Source: a virus
Reading direction: 5' to 3' (one strand)
IMG/VR virus record: IMGVR_UViG_3300027852_000085
Span: 1 to 40,521 of that record
DNA: 40,521 bases
The position numbers were made by a program, and so were the translations under genes. Shown here piece after piece: positions 24,083-31,402 of the stretch. The notes under the pieces are model-generated. The model was not told the origin of the DNA, did no database searches, and saw only the letters and a program-made list of their open reading frames with translations. How positions within the stretch are numbered: position 1 is the stretch's first letter; the number at the start of each line of letters is the position of its first letter.

Positions 24083-24285
24083 CGATGCTCCTCTAGATCT
24101 TTTATTCTTTCCTCAAAGATATCAGCGACTGTGTCTGCTACATCCTGAGGCACTTCTTCATACAGCTTTACTTTATGCAACTTGAGCACGTCATTGGTGT
24201 ACGCTTTCTGGCCCATCTTCATTAGCTTGATTGTCAGGTAGTCTAGACGCGTCATAGTATGCCTAAAGCTTTTCTTATCATTCAT
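24079..24285 (-). CDS. Small helical protein, unknown
   Basis: 68 residues, basic N-terminus then an acidic helix (VADTVADIFEERIKDLEEHR). Its ATG overlaps the upstream stop (TGATG) and its stop overlaps the downstream start. It is clearly part of one tightly packed transcript. No motif. Confidence 0.5.
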   Translation of the reverse strand: MNDKKSFRHTMTRLDYLTIKLMKMGQKAYTNDVLKLHKVKLYEEVPQDVADTVADIFEERIKDLEEHR

Positions 24286-24572
24286 CAGCCTTCTCCTTTA
24301 AACCAAATCTCTGTTTCTAGTCTTCTTGCCTCCTCATCGATGATCTCCATACCTAGGGACTTACGCTCTGTCTCTACCATGCTGATGTTTATACGGTGCA
24401 GCGAGTCTCGTAATTCTTCAAACTCTTGTTTATGTAGGCCGATAATGGCCTTTTTAATTGAGTTATTCTTACGCTCTATCTTGTCTAGTCTTTTACTTAG
24501 TTTCCAGAATGCGTATATGCCTATTTTGAACTGAACTACCAGAAAAAGAAGTAATATTGAGTCTACGTCCAC
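24285..24572 (-). CDS. Small membrane-anchored coiled-coil protein
   Basis: 95 residues from a GTG overlapping the upstream stop (TAGTG). One N-terminal hydrophobic helix (SILLLFLVVQFKIGIYAF) is followed by a coiled coil with an acidic end. The topology matches an inner-membrane spanin or a membrane tether; evidence for either is only topological. Confidence 0.5.
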   Translation of the reverse strand: MDVDSILLLFLVVQFKIGIYAFWKLSKRLDKIERKNNSIKKAIIGLHKQEFEELRDSLHRINISMVETERKSLGMEIIDEEARRLETEIWFKGEG

Positions 24573-24763
24573 TATCTCCCTTCATGGTCGAATGGCGGCT
24601 CGTTCGCCAGTATCTCCTTTTGTCGCCCTTCTTCTCTCTTTTCCTTCATAAGCTCCAGGTAGAAGTTGTCCAAAACTCCAGAGATACTGGCTAGGCTACA
24701 TGCTATACGATCTAACGATTCTTCTACGCTCTCAAGTTTATTTTCTGTCTTCTTCTTGCTCAT
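24572..24763 (-). CDS. Small coiled-coil protein
   Basis: 63 residues. The ATG at 24763 is used because the ATG at 24766 touches the GGGAG. Heptad-like helix (LESVEESLDRIACSLASISG) then a charged tail. Overlaps both neighbours. Not recognised. Confidence 0.45.
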   Translation of the reverse strand: MSKKKTENKLESVEESLDRIACSLASISGVLDNFYLELMKEKREEGRQKEILANEPPFDHEGR

Positions 24764-25163
24764 CATCTCCCTTAAAGTCTAGGGCCGTCTCTATATACTC
24801 AAGTAAATAAGAAAACTTATTCATCTGGAAGTCTTTTTCGTAGTTCAAACCATGAAGACATTCAACATCCGTCCTTCTTCCGAAGACTACCCTTAAGCAA
24901 AGGCCTGAGTCGCACACATTCTTCAAGTATCTAGCTATCCCATCCCTACCAAAAGTCTCTAACAATATCTTAAAGGCTAAGGTTGCTGTCAGTTCGTCTT
25001 CTTCAAAGGTTGTTATTCTGCATTCTATGGCAGATCCTTGTGTTGCAAGACGTAATGTATTCGTTATAGGTTTTCTTTTACCTTGCGCCATAATTGCCTC
25101 TATCCTGGCAATCTTCTTCATCTCTTTAGCTTCTTCTCCGAATCCTTCAGTCATATCTGTCAT
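24738..25163 (-). CDS. Unknown soluble protein
   Basis: 141 residues. After a charged N-terminus, a mixed alpha/beta core contains LRLATQGSAIECRITTFEED and ATLAFKILLETFGRDG, then GLCLRVVFGRRTDVECLHGL. The C-terminus is acidic. Good RBS (GGAG five bases upstream). Located right after the small terminase candidate. No family recognised. Confidence 0.55.
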   Translation of the reverse strand: MTDMTEGFGEEAKEMKKIARIEAIMAQGKRKPITNTLRLATQGSAIECRITTFEEDELTATLAFKILLETFGRDGIARYLKNVCDSGLCLRVVFGRRTDVECLHGLNYEKDFQMNKFSYLLEYIETALDFKGDDEQEEDRK

Positions 25164-25165
25164 CT

Positions 25166-25666
25166 CTACTCCGGAAGGTTATTAGTTGGCTTATCGTCCT
25201 TGCTAAAGTCTTCTACTACGATTGCGTACTTTACATCAGGATCATGTTTGGCTTGTGTTTTAGCTCGTAGTTCGGCACGCCATATTTCTAGCTTCTTCCA
25301 TGAGTCGTCGTACTTAGGCATTTGGGACATAATGGGTGCAGCATTGTATTTGTTAAGTATGGCCCCAATTTCTCGTCGATTACCTATTAGCTCTTTAGCG
25401 CATTGCACAGCGGTCTTAAGTACGGGATGCTTATTAATCAAAAAATAGAATGTTGAGCTTGCAATACCTCTAGAAAGGTAGAACTGAGACAATTTGAGGC
25501 TTTTTTCGTTTTCGCTGGCCCATTTGACTAATTCTTTAGCAAGTTCTTCGGCTATACGTGGGGACATAATCTCTTTACGTAAAGTATAGAAATTGATGTA
25601 AAATTTTTCCTTCCAATTTCCTTCGGCGGCCAAATATGGCGTGTTATTGTTAAAAGATTGACTCAT
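25166..25666 (-). CDS. Probable small terminase subunit (DNA-recognition)
   Basis: 166 residues. Helical; contains an HTH-like stretch (LSQFYLSRGIASSTFYFLIN, about 58-77), then HPVLKTAVQCAKELIGNRRE and the MPKYDDSWKKLEIWRAELRA pattern often seen in phage small terminases. These bind the viral DNA and load TerL. The call is by pattern memory and by its place upstream of TerL in the packaging operon. A transcription regulator with HTH is the main alternative. Confidence 0.5.
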   Translation of the reverse strand: MSQSFNNNTPYLAAEGNWKEKFYINFYTLRKEIMSPRIAEELAKELVKWASENEKSLKLSQFYLSRGIASSTFYFLINKHPVLKTAVQCAKELIGNRREIGAILNKYNAAPIMSQMPKYDDSWKKLEIWRAELRAKTQAKHDPDVKYAIVVEDFSKDDKPTNNLPE

Positions 25667-25679
25667 TGTATCTCCTTTG

Positions 25680-26960
25680 TTATTGGGAGCACTGCATAGC
25701 TTTAGTTATAACGTTATGTTTGCATCGCTTGAAGAGTTTTCTTGTAACTTCTTCTCCGAAGAGCTTACACATATCCTTAAAATGGTTGGATTGTTGGGTG
25801 GTTTCGTAACCAGACAATTCTTTTTCTAGGTTATAATTATCTGCTTTTTTGTTCCAAATTGTTGGGATACGCGGATTACATTTTGTGGAGCCTGACATGT
25901 TGTCCTTTGGTATTGATATTTTTCGTGAGTTTAGAGGTTCTTCGTTGTCTGTGAACTGGTAATGTCCATCGCATTTGTTAAAGAGATAATAGTTTACAGA
26001 AAGACCTCGGTCATTGGTTTCTTTGTGTGCAAGTTTGCATAGGTAGTTGAAAGGCTCCCTGATTCTATTTCCCCTTTTAAGGGTTTTAATTAGATTATCG
26101 TGAGCTCTGCGCAGAGCAGAGTCTGGATAGATGGAAAGAGATGCTTTACCAAACTTTGTCAGGTCTAGGGTATTAGAAACTTCTTCTACGGCTTTCACTA
26201 TGCTACTTATTTCTTCTTTCGTCATCACGGTCCCTCCGTACTTACGGAATTCTGGTGGGACGTAACGTGAAGATTTGGCCCACTTTGTTAAAATTCCGTC
26301 TTTTTCTTGTGAGGCGTTCTTACGATTGTATGTCAATTGCGTTTTGTTACTTGATATGATCTTATTATTTAACTTACTACTAAAAACTTTACAAGTTTGT
26401 GTGACCATAAGCATAACACTCACCAGAAGGGCCGGTAGGAGTTTTCCGAGCTTTCGCTTCATTCTCTTCATTTTGAAAAGAGAGGCTAATCTATAAATAC
26501 TAGTTTTTTTATGCCTGTAATTATTGAATACGAGTCCATCTTCCTCCAGACACTTCAATTGTCTGTTAGCCACTTCTCTAGAGCAGCCAGCCATTTTGCC
26601 AAGAGCCGTCTGGCCTATATAGACAAATTTGTGTTTACTAGAAAGCAAAATCAGGGAGTTTAAGATTTTACGACGAGATGGTGGCCACGACTTGACTTCA
26701 TTAAGCAAATTATGCCTGCACTTAAATACAGGTCTAGGCCTATGCCACCAAAATTTCTTATATTTTCTTTCCCTTGAGTACAGATCACCTACCCCAAACC
26801 TCCCAGTTTCAGTTTTCCAATCGCAAATTGTATTTCTTGCTGATTCACAGGGACTTTTGGTGGTTTCTTCTTGACTTTGTCGGGAGATGAGGTTAGATTG
26901 AGTTCGTTGCTTTTTCATGGTACAGAAAGCACAACAAATTTCCCGGAGAGTGTCAACCAT
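25680..26960 (-). CDS. Winged-HTH DNA-binding protein, possible replication initiator
   Basis: 426 residues. Around residues 95-160 a winged-HTH is visible: SRRKILNSLILLSSKHKFVY, IGQTALGKMAGCSREVANRQ, LKCLEEDGLVFNNYRHKKTS. A basic, partly hydrophobic linker follows, then a C-terminal domain with RIREPFNYLCKLAHKE. This is the first gene of the long minus-strand operon and faces the control region 26961-27123. The phage has no polymerase gene, so an origin-binding initiator is plausible; a transcription regulator is equally possible. ATG 26918 (MKKQRTQ) is an alternative start; neither start has a strong RBS. Confidence 0.55.
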   Translation of the reverse strand: MVDTLREICCAFCTMKKQRTQSNLISRQSQEETTKSPCESARNTICDWKTETGRFGVGDLYSRERKYKKFWWHRPRPVFKCRHNLLNEVKSWPPSRRKILNSLILLSSKHKFVYIGQTALGKMAGCSREVANRQLKCLEEDGLVFNNYRHKKTSIYRLASLFKMKRMKRKLGKLLPALLVSVMLMVTQTCKVFSSKLNNKIISSNKTQLTYNRKNASQEKDGILTKWAKSSRYVPPEFRKYGGTVMTKEEISSIVKAVEEVSNTLDLTKFGKASLSIYPDSALRRAHDNLIKTLKRGNRIREPFNYLCKLAHKETNDRGLSVNYYLFNKCDGHYQFTDNEEPLNSRKISIPKDNMSGSTKCNPRIPTIWNKKADNYNLEKELSGYETTQQSNHFKDMCKLFGEEVTRKLFKRCKHNVITKAMQCSQ

Positions 26961-27017
26961 TCTTCGGGATTTCTGTTTGGGGGCGTCAGTTTTTTAAACC
27001 GATTGTGTTAATTTATT

Positions 27018-27046
27018 TATATAATTCATTGCACTAGGCGATTAAA
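27018..27046 (-). promoter_or_regulatory. Candidate promoter of the structural operon
   Basis: On the minus strand TTTAAT (27046-27041), 17 bp, TATATA (27023-27018). It is weaker than the plus-strand promoters. The motif GGCGTC followed within three bases by a T-run occurs twice in this control region (26982 and 27059) and could be a protein site. Nothing else is seen in the 163-bp gap except the divergent promoter. Confidence 0.3.
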
Positions 27047-27070
27047 AAAACACCTGCTGGCGTCCCTTTT

Positions 27071-27099
27071 TTTACACACTCGCACCACTATGCTACAAT
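27071..27099 (+). promoter_or_regulatory. Early-operon promoter
   Basis: TTTACA (27071-27076), a 17-bp spacer, TACAAT (27094-27099): 5/6 matches at both hexamers. Transcription would start near 27106, 18 nt before the first gene of the early operon. Confidence 0.7.
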
Positions 27100-27123
27100 T
27101 CTACTTAGGCTAGAAAGGCATAA

Positions 27124-27333
27124 ATGAATAATAAATCTGTGTCGGTTAGGATATCTTCTGATACGTATGAAGAACTTAAGATACTATGCATGTTAAACGA
27201 TAAGAACATTAAAGAAATGCTTACTGAATGCGTAAAGCAGTACCAAGAATGTTGTGAAAACTCCATGGAAATGAAAAATCTAAAGCACCAAATCTACAGA
27301 CTAAAGTATGATTCGCACGAGAAGGACAAATAA
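27124..27333 (+). CDS. Ribbon-helix-helix regulator
   Basis: 69 residues. The N-terminal strand SVSVRISSDTYEELKILCML and the helix after it fit an Arc/CopG-type RHH DNA-binding domain; the rest is a helical, Cys-containing tail. First gene after the early promoter, so it probably autoregulates this operon or other early promoters. Its stop overlaps the next start (TAATG). Confidence 0.65.
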   Translation: MNNKSVSVRISSDTYEELKILCMLNDKNIKEMLTECVKQYQECCENSMEMKNLKHQIYRLKYDSHEKDK

Positions 27334-27881
27334 TGGAAGAAGAAAAGACACCTTGTTTCACTGAAGAACGTCTAAAGGAAATAACGATCCTCCAAAAATA
27401 CGCTAGAGTGATCGCTAAAAAAGAGTTCTTCTACAACTTAATGTCTCCTCAAGTCAATGATCTTGCTAAATCTATGACCGAATTCAAGAAAACCTTTAAA
27501 GATATGAAAACAGATAAGGCCGCTGGTGGCCGGTACAAATACCAAAGCTTGCCGGCCCTTCTTAATGCTATATCGCCAGCGTTGGCTAAGCAGAGCCTGT
27601 CGTGTATGCAGCCTGTACACACCATAGCCGACAAAACTTATGTAATAACACTGATACTGCATTCCAGCGGCCAGTATGTTCGATCAGTTACAGCCATCCC
27701 AGAAAAATACACCATGGCCGGTAAAGTAGTGAACACTAACGAGAACCTACAAGCCATGGGAGGCGCTCTAACTTACACCAAGAGACACGCTCTTAAGTCA
27801 ATGCTAGGAATAGACGCAGATGAAGATACCGATGGTAACAGCCCTTATACAGCAAGGAACAATGGATATGGACAACACTAA
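27333..27881 (+). CDS. ERF-family single-strand annealing protein (first)
   Basis: 182 residues. ERF signature: GRYKYQSLPALLNAISPALA, KQSLSCMQPVH, LHSSGQYVRSVTAIPE, then LQAMGGALTYTKRHALKSML followed by GIDADEDTDGN. ERF proteins anneal single strands and drive phage recombination, often circularising or repairing genomes. The 3' end of this gene (from about 27791) recurs at 28772 and 29252. A second ERF lies at 30615. Confidence 0.85.
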   Translation: MEEEKTPCFTEERLKEITILQKYARVIAKKEFFYNLMSPQVNDLAKSMTEFKKTFKDMKTDKAAGGRYKYQSLPALLNAISPALAKQSLSCMQPVHTIADKTYVITLILHSSGQYVRSVTAIPEKYTMAGKVVNTNENLQAMGGALTYTKRHALKSMLGIDADEDTDGNSPYTARNNGYGQH

Positions 27882-27885
27882 AAAC
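27791..27885 (+). repeat. ERF 3'-end repeat, copy 1
   Basis: Functional 3' end of the first ERF gene plus the start region of the next gene. Contains AAGTCAATGCTAGGAATAGA and later AAGGAACAATGGATATGGAC, where AAGGA is an RBS and ATG 27862 starts the downstream gene. Partial copies are at 28772-28852 and 29252-29320. Confidence 0.85.
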
Positions 27886-28803
27886 AAGTCAATAATGGAA
27901 GTTCTGTTAGTAGAGAAAGTGTTTAGTGAAATAAACAAAGAATATGCAAGCTGGAAAAAAAACAAGAAAAACACTGAGAAGCCAAAAATTGTAACTGCTT
28001 ACGTTAAAACAATGGGTGACACGATAAGTAAAACAATAAGTGAAATAAACGAACTCACGTCAAAGAAAGCATCCGAAGAATTAGCAAAAGAAGTGCGTGA
28101 CAAGATGATATTATGTAAATTTTCTTGCGAACAAGTTCTTAAATTCAGCTATATAGCAGAAACATGCGACGGCATAATGGGACTCGACGAAATAAGGACC
28201 ACAAGAGATCAGCTGGACGAAGTACTTAAAGATGAAGATACCGAATTCTACACAGACCCTGCAAAATTCATGAGTAATAACCAAGAAACAATCTTAAAGT
28301 TGCAACTTGAAAAGGACTTCAAGGAAAGGATGTCTGAATATGATTCAAAAGAAGAATTTTATGAGGACAACCTTGAAGAAATGAGAGGCTTTTTAAATAG
28401 CATCCTAAAAGTAAGAAATGACCATGACCAGTGGGTGAAGGTTGGGAAAAAAGGAAAGCTACCGGCAAATGTATCAAGGTTTCTACTTGAAGGAATAAAA
28501 CAGATAAGAAAAATCTTTAGCGACGGGGACCACTTTATAAATCTTCTAGAAATGAAAGATGCAGCCATGCGCTTAGATGAAATGTTTAGATTCAAAGAAG
28601 GACTGACGTATATGATGACATCAAAGGAAGCTCAACACAGTCTATCAATGATGGAACAGGCTTTGTCTGAGTGGAAAAAAATAATAAAAAAAGAAACTGG
28701 AGAAGAAGTTACAAATATAGTTGATAATGCAAAAAGAAGAATTGAAAAACTAGAAAAAAATAAGAAGAAACCTCAAGTCAATGCTAGGAATAGATGCCGA
28801 TGA
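27862..28803 (+). CDS. Unknown helical protein inserted behind ERF
   Basis: 313 residues from ATG 27862 (MDMDNTKNKSIMEVLL), with AAGGA just upstream; a start at 27820 would lie deep inside ERF. Lys/Glu-rich, largely alpha-helical, no signal peptide, membrane segment or known motif. The last nine residues (QVNARNRCR) are an out-of-frame reading of ERF repeat copy 2, so the gene appears to have been joined onto an old ERF 3' end. An early-expressed protein of unknown role, possibly a DNA-metabolism or anti-host factor. Confidence 0.6.
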   Translation: MDMDNTKNKSIMEVLLVEKVFSEINKEYASWKKNKKNTEKPKIVTAYVKTMGDTISKTISEINELTSKKASEELAKEVRDKMILCKFSCEQVLKFSYIAETCDGIMGLDEIRTTRDQLDEVLKDEDTEFYTDPAKFMSNNQETILKLQLEKDFKERMSEYDSKEEFYEDNLEEMRGFLNSILKVRNDHDQWVKVGKKGKLPANVSRFLLEGIKQIRKIFSDGDHFINLLEMKDAAMRLDEMFRFKEGLTYMMTSKEAQHSLSMMEQALSEWKKIIKKETGEEVTNIVDNAKRRIEKLEKNKKKPQVNARNRCR

Positions 28804-28852
28804 AGACACCGATGCCCTTATACAACAAGGAACAATGGTTATGGAAACTAAA
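28772..28852 (+). repeat. ERF 3'-end repeat, copy 2 (remnant)
   Basis: In its own frame this still reads SMLGIDADEDTDALIQQG and then a short tail to TGA. Up to the gap all differences from copy 1 are at third codon positions, so it once belonged to a working, diverged ERF gene. A 7-bp gap relative to copy 1 changes the frame. The upstream gene now ends inside it. Confidence 0.8.
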
Positions 28853-29313
28853 TGATGGAAATTAACATAATTTTAACAACAGTTTTGTCTGTTGTTAACT
28901 TACTCATCTTTAAGATGGCAATAAAAACACTTAGCATAGCAGGCGAAAATGATCAAAGAATTTGGCGTAAAAGCATACTAGACAACATGAGAGAACTTAA
29001 GGAGATAAAGGAACTTCTGTTTGTGATAGCAGGCGATAAAATAGAAAGTTCTCAGTGGGGCGCCTGGAACTATAAAGAAATTCCCAAAGGAGATTGGGGT
29101 TCAATTTCTCCTGGAGACCCATACTGGAGATATCAGGATTGCCACTCTGATACTAAGTCAAAATCATACTATCAGATTAATATTGACATGCTTAAAGAAG
29201 AAATTAAAAGGGAAAAGGATGAAGAAGAGTATGTAAAGTCACTACGAAAGAAGATAGATACCAATGGTAACAGCTCTTATGCGGCAAGGAACAATGGATA
29301 TGGACAACACTGA
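28852..29313 (+). CDS. Unknown membrane-anchored protein with an ERF-derived tail
   Basis: 153 residues. N-terminal hydrophobic segment (INIILTTVLSVVNLLIF) then a helical charged region, a Trp/Gly/Pro-rich middle (SSQWGAWNYKEIPKGDWGSI), and a Lys/Glu helix. The last 17 or so residues (TNGNSSYAARNNGYGQH) are homologous and in frame with the ERF C-terminus. The gene therefore looks like an insertion fused to an ERF 3' end. Function unknown. Confidence 0.6.
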   Translation: MMEINIILTTVLSVVNLLIFKMAIKTLSIAGENDQRIWRKSILDNMRELKEIKELLFVIAGDKIESSQWGAWNYKEIPKGDWGSISPGDPYWRYQDCHSDTKSKSYYQINIDMLKEEIKREKDEEEYVKSLRKKIDTNGNSSYAARNNGYGQH

Positions 29314-29320
29314 AAACAAT
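29252..29320 (+). repeat. ERF 3'-end repeat, copy 3
   Basis: About 58 of 63 bases match copy 1 (by eye) from GATACC to AAAACAA. It supplies the last codons of the 28852 gene and the RBS and ATG (29294) of the zinc-finger gene, just as copy 1 does for its downstream gene. Confidence 0.85.
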
Positions 29321-29905
29321 GATCTATATGGTTTGCCTATAGAGCTTCTTATAAAGAATAAGATCGTTTCTTTGTCTAAAGAAGCAAGCGAGAAACATGG
29401 AAACGATCAGTATAGAGGTAAGTGCCCTTGGTGCGCTAAAATGGAACTTATCCCGTGCAATCACAGACAGATATCCTGCGAGAACAATAATTGTGGGTTT
29501 TTTGCTCGTAACATTGAAGAATTTGAAAAGCAACGAAATAAAAAGAGAGAAAATATATACCAGTGGGCCAAAGAAAATGGAATAGAAACCTGTCCATCTT
29601 GTGGAAACGGCCGCGTAGGCTTTACGATTAAGAGCGAATACTACTCTTGCTCCAACTACAAGTCCGATGAATATGATGCCCAGAGCTATTGCGATGTTAA
29701 AGGCAAAACGCTAGATGAGTTTAAGAGAGACGTAGCGCGAGGATTCATATTGGAAGAAATAACTGAGTCAGAAATGGAAGACATTATTGACTTATTCGAG
29801 CGTCAGTTAAAGGGAGAGGACAAAAAGAACGTCCTAAGTAGCCTTAATGCTGCTATGAAAATACTAAAGAAATATAGAAGGGCTAAATGCCACCAAAAAG
29901 ATTAG
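29294..29905 (+). CDS. Zinc-finger protein
   Basis: 203 residues from ATG 29294 (MDMDNTENNDLYGLPIELL), 20 nt inside the preceding gene. First finger: CPWC, then a Cys and His pair and CENNNCGF. Second: CPSCGNGRVGFTIKSEYYSC, then further cysteines ending SYC. These zinc ribbons resemble those on topoisomerases, primases and recombination proteins and suggest nucleic-acid binding. A helical C-terminus follows. Located among ERF and RHH genes, so a DNA replication or recombination accessory is likely. Confidence 0.65.
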   Translation: MDMDNTENNDLYGLPIELLIKNKIVSLSKEASEKHGNDQYRGKCPWCAKMELIPCNHRQISCENNNCGFFARNIEEFEKQRNKKRENIYQWAKENGIETCPSCGNGRVGFTIKSEYYSCSNYKSDEYDAQSYCDVKGKTLDEFKRDVARGFILEEITESEMEDIIDLFERQLKGEDKKNVLSSLNAAMKILKKYRRAKCHQKD

Positions 29906-30078
29906 TCCTTAAAGTCTCAGACGAGGCCGTCAAGACCATCAATTTCATGAAAGTAATCACCAAGAAGACAACATCAGAAATAATCGAAATGGCGCTAGAA
30001 TCTCTTTCTAAAAAAAAACTCACAAGAGAAGAATGGACAAATCTGAGAGAATGGTTCGATAAAAAGTACAAGGTATAA
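29887..30078 (+). CDS. Ribbon-helix-helix protein
   Basis: 63 residues. RLVLKVSDEAVKTINFMKVI then TSEIIEMALESLSKK has the strand-helix-helix layout of small Arc/CopG-like repressors. RBS GAAGGG upstream. Overlaps the previous gene by 19 nt. A second RHH regulator in this operon; it could bind the dyads near 4226 or 4277, or the half-sites near 5289. Confidence 0.6.
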   Translation: MPPKRLVLKVSDEAVKTINFMKVITKKTTSEIIEMALESLSKKKLTREEWTNLREWFDKKYKV

Positions 30079-30080
30079 AC

Positions 30081-30377
30081 ATGGACTCAGAAAACGACAT
30101 AGTCGCAAGGATTGCGAACAGAATTAGACAGAAACACCTCGACAACGCAGATGAAACATACAACATGAAAACTAATGCAATCATCAGAAGACTCATAGAT
30201 ATATTCGAAGAAGACAGCAAGGAATGGACAGATCTTATGGATGAATTTGGGCTCATCTCAAGCACACACCTTGCATCTACAATAAGATTAACGAGAGAGC
30301 TAGATATCAACCTGTTCGAACAGGCACTCGAAGTCGGTGACGAAGAGGCCGTAGCCTATGAAAATAGCTTAGAATAA
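30081..30377 (+). CDS. Small helical acidic protein, unknown
   Basis: 98 residues, all helical by composition, acidic, with NAIIRRLIDIFEEDSKEW in the middle. No cysteines or membrane segments. It follows the RHH gene by 3 bp, which might make it a partner of that regulator, in the manner of an antitoxin-like pair, but no toxin fold is visible. Not recognised. Confidence 0.55.
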   Translation: MDSENDIVARIANRIRQKHLDNADETYNMKTNAIIRRLIDIFEEDSKEWTDLMDEFGLISSTHLASTIRLTRELDINLFEQALEVGDEEAVAYENSLE

Positions 30378-30387
30378 AGGAATAAAT

Positions 30388-30615
30388 ATGATCTTTTACG
30401 TACTTTTCTTACTACTAACAATCACTCCAGTTAACGCCATGGAAAATAGAAAGCAATCAGTAGCAGACAAGGTACCACATCCAATAGACGATCTTCGATA
30501 TGATCCAACAAAGGTATTAGACGACATCTTCGCTGACCTAGACAAAGGATTTGATGAAGTACGCAGCATTATTTACCAACCAAATAAAGGCTATACAGAC
30601 GAGGATGACGAATAA
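30388..30615 (+). CDS. Small exported acidic protein
   Basis: 75 residues. Signal peptide MIFYVLFLLLTITPVNA with cleavage after Ala17; this is strikingly like the end of the HIT protein's signal (LTVVPVNA). The mature part is acidic with a short helix (DDIFADLDKGFDEVRSIIYQ). It sits between two DNA-metabolism genes, so an exported product here is odd. Its stop overlaps the ERF start (TAATG). Function unknown. Confidence 0.65.
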   Translation: MIFYVLFLLLTITPVNAMENRKQSVADKVPHPIDDLRYDPTKVLDDIFADLDKGFDEVRSIIYQPNKGYTDEDDE

Positions 30616-31382
30616 TGGAAGTACAAAAAGAAGAGAGCTTCAGCGACCAATTAGTACATTTTGAGGAGCTTGAAAAGTATCTAGAGAAAAGAATTACCAA
30701 TAGGTTAAAACAATGTCGTCCTGAGCTTTACGAGTCAGAAAAGACCGACCAGATATGCACCGCACTTTCTAAGGCTCAGGGCGAATTCCCTGAAATAAAT
30801 ACCAATAGGGCTAATAACTTCTTATTCAACCAATACTCAGACCTTGATATAATAATGCGCTCCATCAGGCCAGCACTGTCCCTTAATGGCCTATCAATAA
30901 CTCAACAAACTAAACTCGATAGTGAAAAGACAGTGCTGGTCACTAGATTAAGACACAAATCTTCTCAGTTCATCGAAACAAGATCCAGAATCATCCCCTC
31001 AAGAAACGATATTCAAACATATTCCTCTGCTGTCAAAGCCATGAAACGTCACGATATCATGGGCCTGCTTAATATAACCATAGTAGACGACATGGACGAC
31101 GACGATGGCGAGAGAGACATGGAGCATGTCAGGAAAGAAACTAACGAGGGAACTGGACTTAACGTTCGATACAGGGCAAAACAGGAGTCATTCGAGACGA
31201 TCTCGCAGGACCAAGAGAACGAACTTAGATATGTCATAGGTGATAACGCTGATATCGCTGAAAAGATACTCGAAACTCTCAAAATACAGACGTTTGCAGA
31301 CATGCCTAGATCAAAATATGAAGGCGTTAGACGACAAGCTCAAAATGTAGTAAACAGTAGAGACGGTAAAAAGAAACTTTAA
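30615..31382 (+). CDS. ERF-family single-strand annealing protein (second)
   Basis: 255 residues. Core homologous to ERF: LSKAQGEFPEINTNRANNFL, then NQYSDLDIIMRSIRPALSLN, GLSITQQTKLDSEKTVLVTR, LRHKSSQFIETRS and SSAVKAMKRHDIMGLLNITI with an acidic DDMDDDDGERD after it. The C-terminal 80 residues are helical and could hold a helix-hairpin-type DNA contact (SQDQENELRYVIGDNADIAE). A paralogue of the 27333 protein but longer and strongly diverged. Why one phage carries two is unclear. Confidence 0.75.
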   Translation: MEVQKEESFSDQLVHFEELEKYLEKRITNRLKQCRPELYESEKTDQICTALSKAQGEFPEINTNRANNFLFNQYSDLDIIMRSIRPALSLNGLSITQQTKLDSEKTVLVTRLRHKSSQFIETRSRIIPSRNDIQTYSSAVKAMKRHDIMGLLNITIVDDMDDDDGERDMEHVRKETNEGTGLNVRYRAKQESFETISQDQENELRYVIGDNADIAEKILETLKIQTFADMPRSKYEGVRRQAQNVVNSRDGKKKL

Positions 31383-31402
31383 ACAATAGTTAGGGACAAA
31401 CT

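Noticed and set aside
27820-27861. Longer starts for the genes at 27862 and 29294
   Set aside because: These would lie inside the ERF-tail repeats in another frame. The AAGGA before ATGGATATGG explains both starts.
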